A DNA stretch of 64,000 nt from an uncultured Eubacteriales bacterium (GTDB taxonomy: Bacteria > Bacillota > Clostridia > Oscillospirales > Acutalibacteraceae), in NCBI GenBank assembly GCA_902491475.1, contig CABUHY010000002.1, forward strand, positions 62,001 to 126,000. Direction: 5' to 3'. The position numbers and the translations under genes were made by a program. This document shows, piece by piece, positions 9,550-23,835 of the stretch. The notes beneath the pieces are model-generated. The model was not told the DNA's origin and did no database searches. It worked only from the letters and a program-made list of their open reading frames with translations. Positions within the stretch are counted from its first letter, which is position 1; each line of letters starts with the position of its first letter.

Positions 9550-9680
9550 GGTATTTGCTATATTATGGTCATTTTAGGCTTATATTTGCGTTTTTATATT
9601 TTTTGGGCTTTTTGTTAAAAAACAGGCAAAACATAAAATAACGCGTTTTAATTGAATTATTATTACAGGAGACAGTATTT

Positions 9681-11000
9681 ATGGAATCGTTAAACGATAT
9701 GTGGACGGCAGTCTGCGAATGTGCGGTTGAAAAATATAATGTCAACTCGGAAGCGTTTAAGCTCTGGTTCAGTCCGATAACCCTTAAATCCTTTGACGGT
9801 CAAAAAGCGGTTTTGAGCATAAACAATAAATTTTTATTTCCAATAATCGAAAAAAAATATTCCGAACTCATAAACAACGCTTTTAACGAGGTAATCGGTT
9901 TCAATGTTGAAATTGAATTTGTACTTGAACAGTTAAAGGATGAAGAGGTTGAACAGAAAGCAGCCGACAGCGGTGCCTCATTGAGAACCATAGGCGATAA
10001 TTTTGACAACTTCGTTGTAGGTAAATCAAACAACTACGCTTATGCCGCAGCTAAAAAGGTTGCGGAGGACCCGGGTAAATCATACAATCCGCTTTATATC
10101 TACGGAAAATCAGGACTCGGTAAAACACATCTTCTCAAAGCTATCGAAAACGAGATGAGAAATAGAAATCCCGAAGCAAACATCATATACATCACAAGTG
10201 AAAATTTCACAAACGACCTTATTTATCATTTGAGAAATAAGAATATGTATGAATTCCGCGATAAGTACCGTAACTGCGACGCTCTTTTGATGGACGACAT
10301 TCAGTTTATAGCGCAGAAAGAGCAGACGGAGGAGGAATTTTTCCATACCTTCAACGCATTGACGGAATACGGAAAACAGATTGTTATGACTTCGGACAGA
10401 CCTCCGAATGAAATACAGATTTTGCAGGAAAGGCTCAAAACAAGATTTGAATGGGGTCTTATGGCAGATATTCAGCCGCCGGACTTTGAAACAAGAATGG
10501 CAATTATCAAAAACAAGGCCGAACAATATGATTTTGCCATTCCCGATGAAATAGTCGAGTTCTTTGCCCAGGAAGTCAAGAACAATGTTCGCCAACTTGA
10601 AAGCGCAGTTAAAAAAATCAAGTCGCTTTGCCTTTTGTCGAACACCAAGCCAACTCTTGATACGGCAAAAGAGGCAATAAAAGAGCTTACGACTTACAAT
10701 CAGCCCATTTCGGTTATAAATTCAAAAATAACGGAGACCGTAGGCAATACATACGGAATATCCGTTGAAAACATTATGTCGGACAAGCGTGACAAAAATA
10801 TCAAAGACGCAAGGCAGATTTCAATGTATATTATCCGTGAAATTACCGGTATGTCGCTTGATGAAATAGGAAAATACTTCGGTGGAAAGACACATTCAAC
10901 CGTAAAGCACTCGATTGACAAGGTCAGAACCATGATGGACGAAGATTTTCAGTTCAAAAAAACCGTTGAAGACATAATAAAAAATGTTAAAGATTATTAA
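9681..11000 (+). CDS. dnaA: Chromosomal replication initiator DnaA
   Basis: AAA+ initiator that binds and opens oriC. Domain I spans residues 1-80, a short linker follows, the Walker A GKSGLGKTH lies near 142-150 and Walker B LLMDDIQF near 201, and the domain IV helix-turn-helix near 385-410. The DNA-reading signature, normally GGRDHTTV, is GGKTHSTV here, a change at residues that contact bases in E. coli DnaA. Length is 439 aa, slightly short because domain II is small. Heads the rightward arm. Confidence 0.97.
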   Translation: MESLNDMWTAVCECAVEKYNVNSEAFKLWFSPITLKSFDGQKAVLSINNKFLFPIIEKKYSELINNAFNEVIGFNVEIEFVLEQLKDEEVEQKAADSGASLRTIGDNFDNFVVGKSNNYAYAAAKKVAEDPGKSYNPLYIYGKSGLGKTHLLKAIENEMRNRNPEANIIYITSENFTNDLIYHLRNKNMYEFRDKYRNCDALLMDDIQFIAQKEQTEEEFFHTFNALTEYGKQIVMTSDRPPNEIQILQERLKTRFEWGLMADIQPPDFETRMAIIKNKAEQYDFAIPDEIVEFFAQEVKNNVRQLESAVKKIKSLCLLSNTKPTLDTAKEAIKELTTYNQPISVINSKITETVGNTYGISVENIMSDKRDKNIKDARQISMYIIREITGMSLDEIGKYFGGKTHSTVKHSIDKVRTMMDEDFQFKKTVEDIIKNVKDY

Positions 11001-11005
11001 TAAAG

Positions 11006-11215
11006 TTTTCGACAAGTTTTAGTTTTGAACACCCGTGTTTTGAACAGTTAAAAACTGTCTTAAAATCGGTGTCGAATACTTTTTCGTTTTGAAAAGCTTT
11101 TTGACATTGAAAAAATTATTAAAATCGTTGACAGATAAGCTTTTTTATCGGTTTTGGTAAATTTCGACACCCCCTACTGATAATACTTATTTATTAAAAT
11201 ATATCTTATGTTAGG
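11006..11215 (+). other. Predicted oriC unwinding region between dnaA and dnaN
   Basis: Seven related nonamers lie at 11006 (TTTTCGACA), 11023 and 11038 (TTTTGAACA), 11070-11078 (reverse, TATTCGACA), 11098 (TTTTTGACA), 11125 (TCGTTGACA) and 11161 (ATTTCGACA). The last is followed by a C-run (11170-11174), then six triplets with a central T (CTA CTG ATA ATA CTT ATT, 11174-11191) and an AT-rich tract. This order of box, GC-rich spacer, DnaA-trio and AT-rich DNA is that of the basal unwinding system described in B. subtilis. The box sequence itself is diverged, so the assignment is an inference. Confidence 0.65.
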
Positions 11216-11229
11216 AAAGGAAAAAATAT

Positions 11230-12330
11230 ATGAAATTCGTTTGCGACACTCAAAAATTCTCGGAAATATGTTCAAATATCCAGCGTTCGGTTTCAAGCAA
11301 ATCGACAATCCCCGCAATAGAGGGTATTTTGCTTACCACAACGGAAAATTCAATAACGGTAACAGGCTATGATTTGGAAGTCGGCGTTATCACTTCTGTT
11401 GAGGCAAAGGTTGAAGAACAGGGAAGCATCATTCTCAACGCTAAAATTCTTTGCGATATTTTAAGAAATCTTCCCGCTCAGACTGTAAGAATAGAATCGG
11501 ACGAGAGAATGACAACCAAGATAAAAAGCGGAGACGCAGAATTTTCGCTTATCGGAATAAACGCACAGGAATATCCCGAGCTGCCGTCGGTAAACAGCAG
11601 TTTTCCGATTGTAATAAAGGGCGGTATTCTTAAAGATATGATAAGAAAAACCATTTTTGCGACAGCCGAAAATGACGCAAAAGTTGTTCATACTGGCGTA
11701 AGATTTGAAATAGGTAATTCGCTTATCCGTCTTGTTGCGGTTGACGGCTTCAGACTTGCCATAAGAAACGAGGCTATTGATTATCAGGGCGACGAACAGG
11801 TATTTGTTGTTCCGAAAAAGACTCTTAACGAAATTATAAAGCTTATCGTAAACGACGATGTTGCGGTTTCGCTTAATATCGGAAAGAGACATATTGTTTT
11901 TGAAATCGGCAGCTATCTTGTCGTATCAAGACTTCTTGACGGAGAATTTTTGAATTATAAATCGGCTATCGCAATAAATGAAAATACAAAAGTTGAGGTT
12001 AACACAAGAATGCTTATAAGCAGTATTGAAAGAACCTCACTTATGATAACCGACAGAGCAAAGAGTCCGATAAGATGTATTTTTGACGAGGATATGATTA
12101 AAATTTCGTCAATTACCTCTTTGGGTGCGGCAAACGACAGGCTTCCCGCAAAAATTGAGGGCGAAAAAATCGAAATCGGCTTCAATAACAGATTTTTGCT
12201 TGACGCATTGAAGGTTTGTGACACGGATGAGGTTATGATTAAACTCAGCAGCCCCATTCAGCCCATTATCATTGTTCCGAAAGAGGGAGAAAGCTTCCTG
12301 TTCCTTGTTCTCCCCGTTAAATTGAAGTAA
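11230..12330 (+). CDS. dnaN: DNA polymerase III beta subunit (sliding clamp)
   Basis: Forms the ring that tethers the replicative polymerase. It shows the three-fold clamp layout and typical stretches such as VDGFRLAIR near residue 176 and a C-terminal VLPVKLK, which resembles the usual clamp ending (LPV/MPVR). Length is 366 aa. AGGA precedes the ATG. The S4-domain gene begins two bases after its stop codon. Confidence 0.96.
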   Translation: MKFVCDTQKFSEICSNIQRSVSSKSTIPAIEGILLTTTENSITVTGYDLEVGVITSVEAKVEEQGSIILNAKILCDILRNLPAQTVRIESDERMTTKIKSGDAEFSLIGINAQEYPELPSVNSSFPIVIKGGILKDMIRKTIFATAENDAKVVHTGVRFEIGNSLIRLVAVDGFRLAIRNEAIDYQGDEQVFVVPKKTLNEIIKLIVNDDVAVSLNIGKRHIVFEIGSYLVVSRLLDGEFLNYKSAIAINENTKVEVNTRMLISSIERTSLMITDRAKSPIRCIFDEDMIKISSITSLGAANDRLPAKIEGEKIEIGFNNRFLLDALKVCDTDEVMIKLSSPIQPIIIVPKEGESFLFLVLPVKLK

Positions 12331-12331
12331 G

Positions 12332-12580
12332 ATGAAAACAGTTAAAATTAAGGCTAAAATTGCCGAAAAAGAAAAAGTTCAGTTAAAAATAGATACCGAT
12401 TTTATCAGACTTGACGCAGCCTTGAAGCTCGCAAATATTGCTGTAACGGGCGGTCAGGCAAAAATAATAATCGGAGACGGTCAAATTAAAATCGACGGCG
12501 AACCCTGCACGATGAGAGGTAAAAAACTCAGAAGCGGAGACAGCTTTGAATTTGACAGAAAAATTTACGAGATTATATAG
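12332..12580 (+). CDS. S4-domain RNA-binding protein (YaaA/RlbA type)
   Basis: An 82 aa protein ending in an S4 fold: FIRLDAALKLANIAVTGGQAK, a KIDGEPCTMRGKKLRSGD turn and a short final strand. This is the small S4 protein found between dnaN and recF in Firmicutes, associated with ribosome assembly. There is almost no gap to dnaN, so translation is probably coupled. Confidence 0.9.
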   Translation: MKTVKIKAKIAEKEKVQLKIDTDFIRLDAALKLANIAVTGGQAKIIIGDGQIKIDGEPCTMRGKKLRSGDSFEFDRKIYEII

Positions 12581-12588
12581 GTAAAATT

Positions 12589-13679
12589 ATGACGGTAAAC
12601 AGGCTCTCGGTAATTGATTACAGAAATATAGATTATATAGAAATCGTTCCGTCGGAAAATGTAAATGTAATTTTCGGCGAAAACGCACAGGGAAAAACCA
12701 ATTTACTTGAGAGTATCTGGCTTTTTACCGGATGTAAAAGCTTCCGAACAAAAAGAGACAGCGAGCTTTTGGGCTTTCAAAAGGATTTTGCGAAAAATGA
12801 AATGGATTTTTTTGCAAAGGGCAGAGAACAGACCGCAACGATGATAATCGAAAAAAAGCGTTCAATTACCAAAAACGGAGTTGACTTAAAAAGTCCTGCG
12901 GAAATGATAGGCGAATTTAATGCGGTTATTTTTTCTCCGTCACATCTTGCTCTTATTCAGGAGGGACCCGTAAACAGGAGAAAATTTCTTGATACGGCTC
13001 TGTGTCAGTTAAAGCCGAGTTATGCGAGAGTGCTGACAAAATACAACAGAACGCTTGAACAGAGAAATGCGCTGTTAAAGGATATTCAGTTTCATTCGGA
13101 GCTTTACGACACGCTTGATGTGTGGGACGACAGACTTTCCTCTTATGCTTCGGCAATAGTGTCTGAAAGAATAAAATATACAAAGCTTTTAAGCGAAAAT
13201 TCCGAAAAAATATATTCGGGTCTTTCGGACGGACGGGAAAGTCTTGAAATACAATATGTGAACAATACGGGTCTTTACAGCGAGGATATTTACGAAATCA
13301 AGGATTTTCTTTTTGAGAGACTCAGGCAGACAAGGCGTGAGGACATTTTCAACAAGATAACAAGCATAGGTCCGCAGAGAGACGATATTGACATAAAAAT
13401 AAATTCCCTCTCGGCAAGAAAATACGGTTCACAGGGTCAGCAGCGCTCGTGTGCGCTTGCTATGAAATTGAGCGAAGCAAACATAATAAAGGATATTACG
13501 GGAGAAGAGCCTGTTATTTTGCTTGACGATGTTATGAGCGAGCTTGATGTAAAGCGGCAGGACTATATTCTCAATCATCTCAATTCAAGACAGGTTTTTA
13601 TAACCTGCTGCGACCCGGCAACCGTTTTGAGAATGTGCGAGGGAAAAACATTCCACATTGAAAAAGGCAGGTTAATTTA

Positions 13680-13680
<1 letters not shown>
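12589..13680 (+). CDS. recF: DNA replication and repair protein RecF
   Basis: SMC-like ATPase that loads RecA at gaps. Walker A GENAQGKTNLLES is near residues 30-42, the ABC signature GSQGQQRSCALAMKL near 282, and Walker B VILLDDVMSELD near 304. Length is 363 aa. Its stop codon overlaps the start of the next gene by one base. Confidence 0.95.
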
Positions 13681-15913
<2,233 letters not shown>

Positions 15914-15930
15914 GATAAAGAGGTAAGACG

Positions 15931-18504
15931 ATGGCTAAAAACAACAAATCAAGCACAAGTCATAATCACAATCTCGGTAATTATGTTCCGCTTGAGCAAC
16001 AGAATATTATAAACAGAGAAATAAATCAGGAAATGAGAAATTCATTTCTTGATTATTCGATGTCGGTTATCACTTCCCGTGCTCTTCCCGATGTCAGAGA
16101 CGGACTGAAGCCCGTTCACAGAAGAATACTTTATACGATGTATGAAAAGCATCTGTATCCGAATGTCGCATACCGTAAGTGTGCGGACACCGTCGGTGCG
16201 GTGCTCGGCTCTTACCACCCCCACGGCGACGCTTCGGTTTACGACGCGATGGTAAGACTTGCGCAGGACTTCTCAATGAGATACCCTCTTGTTGACGGAC
16301 ACGGAAACTTCGGTTCAATCGACGGAGACCCGCCTGCGGCATACCGTTATACGGAGTCGAGAATGAGCAAAATCGCTCTCGAGCTTCTGACCGATATTGA
16401 CAAGAAAACAGTTGACTACATTCCAAACTACGACGACCGACTTAAAGAACCCACGGTTCTTCCGTCAAGATACCCGAACCTGCTTGTAAACGGTTCAACG
16501 GGTATTGCCGTCGGTATGGCTACAAATATTCCTCCGCACAATCTTCGTGAGGTAATTGACGGCGTTTGCTGTGTTATCGACAATCCCGACGCTTCGCTTG
16601 AGGATATAATGGAGCACATAAAGGGACCCGACTTTCCCACGGAGGGCATAGTTATGGGCAGAGCGGGCATCCGTGCCGCTTATGCTACGGGCAGAGGAAA
16701 GATAACTCTCCGCGGCCGTGCGGAAATTGTCGAAAACGAAAAGACGGGCAAGTTCCAGATAGTTGTTACGGAGCTTCCCTATCAGGTAAACAAGGCAAGA
16801 CTTATCGAGTCGATTGCCGAGCTGCACAAGGATAAGAAAATCGAGGGTATGTCGGGTATTAACGACTACTCGTCAAAGCGTGGCGGCGGTATAAGAATAG
16901 TTATCGACTTGAAGAGAGACGCAAACCCGCAGGTAATTCTCAATCAGCTTTATCAGATGACGCAGCTGCAGATTTCCTACGGTATTATTCAGCTTGCCCT
17001 TGTTGACGGCGTTCCGAAAATACTTACTCTTAAAGAGATTATCGAAGAATACATCAAATTCCAGTGTGAGATTATCACAAGAAGAACGGAATTTGACCTC
17101 AAAAAAGCTCAGGACAGAGAGCATATACTCGAAGGTCTTGAAAGAGCGGTTGACATTGTTGACGAAATTATCGCTACAATCCGTGCCTGCAAGGGCGGTC
17201 AGCCTGAGGCGAAGCAGGCTATTATCGAAAAATTCGACTTTGACGAGCCGCAGGCCGACGCAATAGTTGCGTTCAGACTCGGTCAGTTGGCAGGTCTTGA
17301 AATTCAGAAGATAGTTTCCGAGCGCAAAGAGCTTCAGGAAAAAATCAGAGCATTGCTTGAAATTTTGTCGTCGGAAGAAAACATCAAGCACACCGTTAAA
17401 ACAGAGCTTCTTGCAATTTCCGACAAGTACGGAGACGACAGAAGAACCGAAATTTCAAATGTTGCGGGTGAGGTTGACATTGAGGACCTCATCCCCGAGG
17501 AGGACTGCGTTTACACCCTTACGAATATGGGTTATATCAAGCGTCAGCCCGTTGACACATATCAGAGTCAGCGCAGGGGCGGCAAGGGCATCAAGGGAAT
17601 GTCAAGGCGTGAAGAGGATTACGCAAAGACAATGTTTACCTGCTCGTCGCACGATTATATTATGTTCTTTACCTCACTGGGTAAGGCTTACAGGCTTAAA
17701 GGCTATGAAATTCCCGAGGGAAGCCGTTCAAGCAAGGGTATGAATGTTGTAAACATTCTTCCCATCACTTCGGACGAAAAGATTACCTCAATGATAAGAG
17801 TTCCGAATTTCAGCGATGAGGATAACTTCTATCTCTGTATGCTCACAAAGCACGGCATTATAAAGCGTACACCGCTCAACGCATATAAAAATATCCGTAA
17901 ATCGGGTATTCTCGCAATAAACCTTGACGAGGGCGACGAGCTTGACTGGGTTGCGCTTACGGACGGCACAAAGAAGATTATGGTTGCCACAAAGAAGGGT
18001 TTTGCAATAAGCTTTGAGGAAAACGACGCAAGAGTTATCGGCAGAACCGCACGAGGAGTAAAGGCAATCTCGCTTCGTGACGGCGACGAGGTAACGGGTA
18101 TGTGTATCCTTGAAGAAGGCAAGAAGGTTCTAACAATTTCCGAAACGGGCTACGGCAGACGCTCCGAAATTGACAATTACCGTGTTCAGTCAAGAGGCGG
18201 TAAGGGTCTTACAAACTACAAGACCGAGCTTTACGGCGATGTTGCCGCCGTTTCGATGATTGATGACGACGAGGATATTATTATAATTTCTTCGGACGGA
18301 ATTATTATAAGAATCAAGGCTTCCGACATCAGCACCTTCTCGAGGACATCAAAGGGCGTCCGTGTTATGAAGGTATCGCAGGGCGAAAAGGTTTCCGCTT
18401 TCTCGATTACCGCACATGATGCCGAGGAAAAAACGGACGAGCTTGAAAAGAGCGAGGACGACGCAGAGGGTAATGAAACGGAAGTAACCGAAACGGGAGA
18501 ATAA
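15931..18504 (+). CDS. gyrA: DNA gyrase subunit A
   Basis: Breakage-reunion subunit. The catalytic tyrosine is in [10 protein letters not shown] (about residue 137) and the quinolone region ([17 protein letters not shown]) precedes it. The GyrA-box, needed for negative supercoiling, is QRRGGKG near residue 547, followed by the beta-pinwheel domain. The last 30 residues are acidic. Length is 857 aa. Confidence 0.97.
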   Translation: MAKNNKSSTSHNHNLGNYVPLEQQNIINREINQEMRNSFLDYSMSVITSRALPDVRDGLKPVHRRILYTMYEKHLYPNVAYRKCADTVGAVLGSYHPHGDASVYDAMVRLAQDFSMRYPLVDGHGNFGSIDGDPPAAYRYTESRMSKIALELLTDIDKKTVDYIPNYDDRLKEPTVLPSRYPNLLVNGSTGIAVGMATNIPPHNLREVIDGVCCVIDNPDASLEDIMEHIKGPDFPTEGIVMGRAGIRAAYATGRGKITLRGRAEIVENEKTGKFQIVVTELPYQVNKARLIESIAELHKDKKIEGMSGINDYSSKRGGGIRIVIDLKRDANPQVILNQLYQMTQLQISYGIIQLALVDGVPKILTLKEIIEEYIKFQCEIITRRTEFDLKKAQDREHILEGLERAVDIVDEIIATIRACKGGQPEAKQAIIEKFDFDEPQADAIVAFRLGQLAGLEIQKIVSERKELQEKIRALLEILSSEENIKHTVKTELLAISDKYGDDRRTEISNVAGEVDIEDLIPEEDCVYTLTNMGYIKRQPVDTYQSQRRGGKGIKGMSRREEDYAKTMFTCSSHDYIMFFTSLGKAYRLKGYEIPEGSRSSKGMNVVNILPITSDEKITSMIRVPNFSDEDNFYLCMLTKHGIIKRTPLNAYKNIRKSGILAINLDEGDELDWVALTDGTKKIMVATKKGFAISFEENDARVIGRTARGVKAISLRDGDEVTGMCILEEGKKVLTISETGYGRRSEIDNYRVQSRGGKGLTNYKTELYGDVAAVSMIDDDEDIIIISSDGIIIRIKASDISTFSRTSKGVRVMKVSQGEKVSAFSITAHDAEEKTDELEKSEDDAEGNETEVTETGE

Positions 18505-18588
18505 TTTATAAATCCGTGTATTTTGTGTAACATTCTGTTAATTTTTAGATGTTACCATAACATAAAATACAAATTCGGCAGGTAGTAT

Positions 18589-19638
18589 ATGAATTATCAA
18601 CAGCCGTTCTCTCCTTACGGACAGAACAATCAGTACAATTACAACAATAACAACGGAGAATATTTCTTTCTCAAAAGCAGACACAAGGCGAATATTTCGG
18701 CAGTCAGCAAGGCGTGCGGAATATCGGTAACGGCGTTTATCGTGCTCGGGACGATTCTCGGACTTCTCCTTGCGGCGTTTGACGGTTTTTATGACCTTTA
18801 CAACAACAATGAAATTTTCGTTTCGGCGTTGACGGCTTTAATGTCGATTTTTACCTTGGGTCTCCCCTTTTTGATTGCGTACAATTCGCTTAAAAAGAAA
18901 AATCTCGCTCACGAATTGCCGTTGGGCAAACCGTACGACAACAAGGAATTTGCACTTTTGATTCCTATCGGCGTAATGGTTTGCATTTTCGGAAGCATTG
19001 CGACGGGAATTTTTGCAACCTTTTCCGAAGCGATTTTCGGAATAGAGTTTTCTCAGCCCGACGACGGTTCGACTTACAGCTCTGCGGCGGCGATTGCAAT
19101 GTCGTTTTTCTCAACGGCGATGGTTCCCGCTTTTATTGAGGAGTTTGCGATAAGAGGCGTTGTTATGCAGTCTCTTCGCAAATACGGCGACTGGTTTGCG
19201 ATAATTATGTCCTCGTTTGTGTTTGCGCTTATGCACGGAAATATGATACAGATTCCTTTTGCGTTCATTGCCGGCATAGGAATAGGCTATGCCGTTATCA
19301 AGACGGGTACGATGTGGACGGGTATCATAATTCATTTTATCAACAATTCGATAGCAATCGTTTCAATGGTCGTATCGGAAAACTGCACGGAGCAGACCGT
19401 AAACACCTTTGTTATGATTTTGTACGCCGCAATTTTCGGCATAGGTATCCTTTGCCTTATTCTGTATTCGAACGACAGAAAGCAAAAGGCAATCGGCGGA
19501 GTTTTTTCAAACAGGCTCTCAAGGGGCTGTACATCAGTGCTCACAAGCGGAGAAAAGGCGTTGAGCTTTATTTTCAGCGCACCGATGATTATTGCGGAAA
19601 TATTGCTTATTGTTGAGACAAGTCTTTACATCAACTGA
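18589..19638 (+). CDS. CPBP-family intramembrane metalloprotease
   Basis: A polytopic membrane protein with about eight hydrophobic segments and the CPBP/Abi motifs: EEFAIRG (EExxxR) near residue 183 and FALMHGN near 210. The first 25 residues are rich in Asn, Gln and Tyr. Family members include prenyl-protein proteases and bacteriocin self-immunity proteins; the substrate here cannot be told. A weak dyad (18527-18555) lies between gyrA and this gene. tadA starts one base after its stop. Confidence 0.85.
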   Translation: MNYQQPFSPYGQNNQYNYNNNNGEYFFLKSRHKANISAVSKACGISVTAFIVLGTILGLLLAAFDGFYDLYNNNEIFVSALTALMSIFTLGLPFLIAYNSLKKKNLAHELPLGKPYDNKEFALLIPIGVMVCIFGSIATGIFATFSEAIFGIEFSQPDDGSTYSSAAAIAMSFFSTAMVPAFIEEFAIRGVVMQSLRKYGDWFAIIMSSFVFALMHGNMIQIPFAFIAGIGIGYAVIKTGTMWTGIIIHFINNSIAIVSMVVSENCTEQTVNTFVMILYAAIFGIGILCLILYSNDRKQKAIGGVFSNRLSRGCTSVLTSGEKALSFIFSAPMIIAEILLIVETSLYIN

Positions 19639-19639
19639 T

Positions 19640-20107
19640 ATGGATAAATTTGATTTTATGCGCCTTGCGCTCGAACAGGCAAGGCTTTCGGCAGATGAGG
19701 GCGAGGTTCCGGTAGGTGCGGTAATTGTACGAAACGGCGAGGTTGTCTCATACGGCAGGAACCGCAGGGAAAAGGAAAAAAATGCTCTTTGCCATGCCGA
19801 AATCGAGGCAATAAACAACGCCTGCAAGGCTCTCGGCGGCTGGCGGCTTTGGGAATGTGAAATGTTCGTCACATTGGAGCCGTGCCCCATGTGTGCCGGC
19901 GCAATTATAAATTCAAGACTAAAAAAAGTTACCTACGGCGCAAAGGATTACAAAAACGGCGCCGTCGAGTCGGTAACGGAAATGTTCTCTCTCCCCTTTA
20001 CCCATAAGCCCGAAACGGAGAGCGGAGTTCTGGAAGAGGAATGTTCGGAGATGCTTTCCCGCTTTTTTAAGAATTTAAGAGAGAAAAAAACAGATAATAA
20101 AGATTAA
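19640..20107 (+). CDS. tadA: tRNA-specific adenosine deaminase TadA
   Basis: Zinc deaminase converting the A34 of tRNA-Arg(ACG) to inosine. Zinc ligands are in CHAEIEAI (HAE, residues 53-55) and PCPMC (near 84-88). I use the ATG at 19640, one base after the previous stop; an in-frame upstream opening adds 16 residues lying inside the protease gene. Length is 155 aa. Confidence 0.94.
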   Translation: MDKFDFMRLALEQARLSADEGEVPVGAVIVRNGEVVSYGRNRREKEKNALCHAEIEAINNACKALGGWRLWECEMFVTLEPCPMCAGAIINSRLKKVTYGAKDYKNGAVESVTEMFSLPFTHKPETESGVLEEECSEMLSRFFKNLREKKTDNKD

Positions 20108-20137
20108 ATCATATTTTAAGTTTTAAGGTGAGATATT

Positions 20138-20956
20138 ATGAGTGAAAATTGCAGCCATGATTGCTCAAGCTGCGCTTCAAAGTGCGCCGACGAGAAAAAG
20201 GATTTCCGTTTGCCGCAGAACGCACACAGCAATGTAAAAAAGGTTATCGGAGTTGTCAGCGGTAAGGGCGGAGTAGGCAAAAGCTTTGTTACCTCCACGC
20301 TTGCGCTCGCTTCACAGCTTCACGGATATAACACGGCGATACTTGACGCCGACATTACAGGTCCGTCAATTCCCAAGGCGTTCGGTATTCACGGCAGAGC
20401 GCTCGGAAACGACGACGGAATTCTGCCCAGAGAGACAAAGCTCGGAATTAAAATTATGAGCATCAACCTTTTGCTTGAAAGAGAGGACTCCCCCGTTATC
20501 TGGAGAGGACCCGTAATTTCGGGCGTTATCAATCAGTTTTGGCAGGAGGTTCAGTGGGGCGATGTTGACTATATGTTTGTCGATATGCCTCCCGGAACGG
20601 GCGATGTGCCGCTTACGGTGTTCCAAAGTATGCCCGTTGACGGAATAATCATTGTCACAACTCCGCAGGACCTTGTTACGATGATTGTCAAAAAAGCCTA
20701 CAATATGGCTAAGATGATGAATGTTCCGATTCTCGGTATAGTTGAGAATATGAGCTATTTCGAGTGCCCGGACTGTCATAAAAAGCATTACATTTTCGGC
20801 GAAAGCAAAATAGACGAGGTTGCAAAGGAGCTTGACATTCCCGTGCTTGCAAAGCTTCCGATTGACCCTGCCGCGGCGGCGTATGTCGATAACGGTACGG
20901 TTGAGCTTGCAGACGCTTCGGCAATGTCCGAGGTAATAGAGCGCCTTGCCTTATAA
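20138..20956 (+). CDS. Mrp/NBP35-family iron-sulfur cluster carrier ATPase
   Basis: P-loop ATPase of the ApbC/Nbp35 group that carries Fe-S clusters to target proteins. Cysteines are clustered at residues 4-17 (C-x3-C-x2-C-x3-C), as in Nbp35-type proteins. Walker A GKGGVGKS is near 42-49, and the CPDC cluster-binding pair near 208. Length is 272 aa. It is monocistronic or follows tadA, and a terminator hairpin lies just after it. Confidence 0.92.
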   Translation: MSENCSHDCSSCASKCADEKKDFRLPQNAHSNVKKVIGVVSGKGGVGKSFVTSTLALASQLHGYNTAILDADITGPSIPKAFGIHGRALGNDDGILPRETKLGIKIMSINLLLEREDSPVIWRGPVISGVINQFWQEVQWGDVDYMFVDMPPGTGDVPLTVFQSMPVDGIIIVTTPQDLVTMIVKKAYNMAKMMNVPILGIVENMSYFECPDCHKKHYIFGESKIDEVAKELDIPVLAKLPIDPAAAAYVDNGTVELADASAMSEVIERLAL

Positions 20957-22537
<1,581 letters not shown>

Positions 22538-22563
22538 TTTATTAAGGAATTGAGGTTAAGGAT

Positions 22564-23817
22564 ATGTACAACGATCTTTTGGATTCAATCGGTCTTGTTT
22601 CCAAGTATGACGAGCAGGTCGGTGCGGCAATGCAGAAAGAGCTTGAGCGTCAGCAGAGAAACATCGAGCTTATCGCAAGCGAAAATATCGTTTCCCCCGC
22701 AGTTATGGCGGCTATGGGAAGCATACTGACAAACAAATACGCAGAGGGCTATCCGGGAAAAAGATATTACGGCGGCTGTGAGTGCGTGGATATTGTCGAG
22801 GACATTGCGAGAGACAGAGTAAAAGAGCTCTTCGGCGCAAAATACGCAAATGTTCAGCCTCATTCGGGCGCACAGGCAAATATGGCGGTTTACTTCGCAC
22901 TCCTTACCCCCGGCGACACTGTAATGGGAATGAACCTTGCCGAGGGCGGACATCTTACGCACGGTTCTCCCGTAAATATGTCGGGTAAGTACTTCAATTT
23001 CGTTCCCTACGGCGTAAATTCGGACGGCTTTATCGACTACGACGAGTTCGAGAAAAAAGCCAAGGAATGTAAACCGAAGCTTATCGTTGCAGGAGCTTCG
23101 GCATATCCGAGAATTATTGATTTCGAGAGAATTTCACAGATAGCAAAGGAAGTCGGCGCTTACTTTATGGTCGATATGGCTCATATTGCGGGTCTTATCG
23201 CCGCAGGACTTCATCCCTCGCCCGTTCCGTATGCGGATGTAGTAACGACCACGACTCACAAGACTTTAAGAGGTCCGAGAGGCGGTCTTATCCTCTGCAA
23301 TGACGAGGAGCTCGGCAAGGCGTTCAACAAGGCTATCTTCCCCGGCACACAGGGCGGTCCGCTTATGCATGTTATCGCAGGCAAGGCGGTTTGCTTCGGC
23401 GAGGCTCTCAAACCCGAGTTCAAGGAATATCAGAAAAAGGTTATCGAAAACTGTCAGGCTCTCGTAAAGGGCTTGCTCGCAAGAGACATTAAGCTTGTTT
23501 CGGGCGGCAGTGACAACCATCTTTGTCTTGTTGACCTCCGCGGCAGCGAGGTTACGGGTAAGGAGCTTGAACACAGACTTGACGAGGTCTATATCACGGC
23601 GAACAAGAACACCGTGCCCAACGAGCCCAGAAGTCCGTTTATCACAAGCGGTTTGCGTCTCGGTACTCCTGCAGTTACGACAAGGGGCTTTGACACCGAC
23701 GATATGGATAAGATTGCTGAATATATCGCTCTTGCGGTAAATGATTTTGAAAACAGCAAGGAATATATCCGTAACGGCGTAAACGAGATTTGCGCTAAGC
23801 ATCCGCTTTATAAATAA
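22564..23817 (+). CDS. glyA: Serine hydroxymethyltransferase
   Basis: PLP enzyme converting serine and tetrahydrofolate to glycine and methylene-THF. The PLP-lysine motif [14 protein letters not shown] is near residues 226-239, and the N-terminal [13 protein letters not shown] pattern is present. Length is 417 aa. Placed 26 bases after guaB, consistent with joint supply of purine precursors and one-carbon units. Confidence 0.96.
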   Translation: MYNDLLDSIGLVSKYDEQVGAAMQKELERQQRNIELIASENIVSPAVMAAMGSILTNKYAEGYPGKRYYGGCECVDIVEDIARDRVKELFGAKYANVQPHSGAQANMAVYFALLTPGDTVMGMNLAEGGHLTHGSPVNMSGKYFNFVPYGVNSDGFIDYDEFEKKAKECKPKLIVAGASAYPRIIDFERISQIAKEVGAYFMVDMAHIAGLIAAGLHPSPVPYADVVTTTTHKTLRGPRGGLILCNDEELGKAFNKAIFPGTQGGPLMHVIAGKAVCFGEALKPEFKEYQKKVIENCQALVKGLLARDIKLVSGGSDNHLCLVDLRGSEVTGKELEHRLDEVYITANKNTVPNEPRSPFITSGLRLGTPAVTTRGFDTDDMDKIAEYIALAVNDFENSKEYIRNGVNEICAKHPLYK

Positions 23818-23835
23818 TCGAAAAAAGGTTGATTT

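Larger units (their letters stand above)
9244..9680. other. AT-rich intergenic region between rpmH and dnaA
   Basis: A 437-base gene-free region where transcription diverges. It holds the rpmH promoter, a candidate dnaA promoter and long A/T tracts. I found no TTATCCACA-type box here and none of the TTTTCGACA-type nonamers seen downstream of dnaA. Confidence 0.6.

Noticed and set aside
9244..9680. Classic DnaA boxes (TTATCCACA) in the rpmH-dnaA gap
   Set aside because: None were found on either strand; AT-rich tracts alone are not enough to call the origin here.
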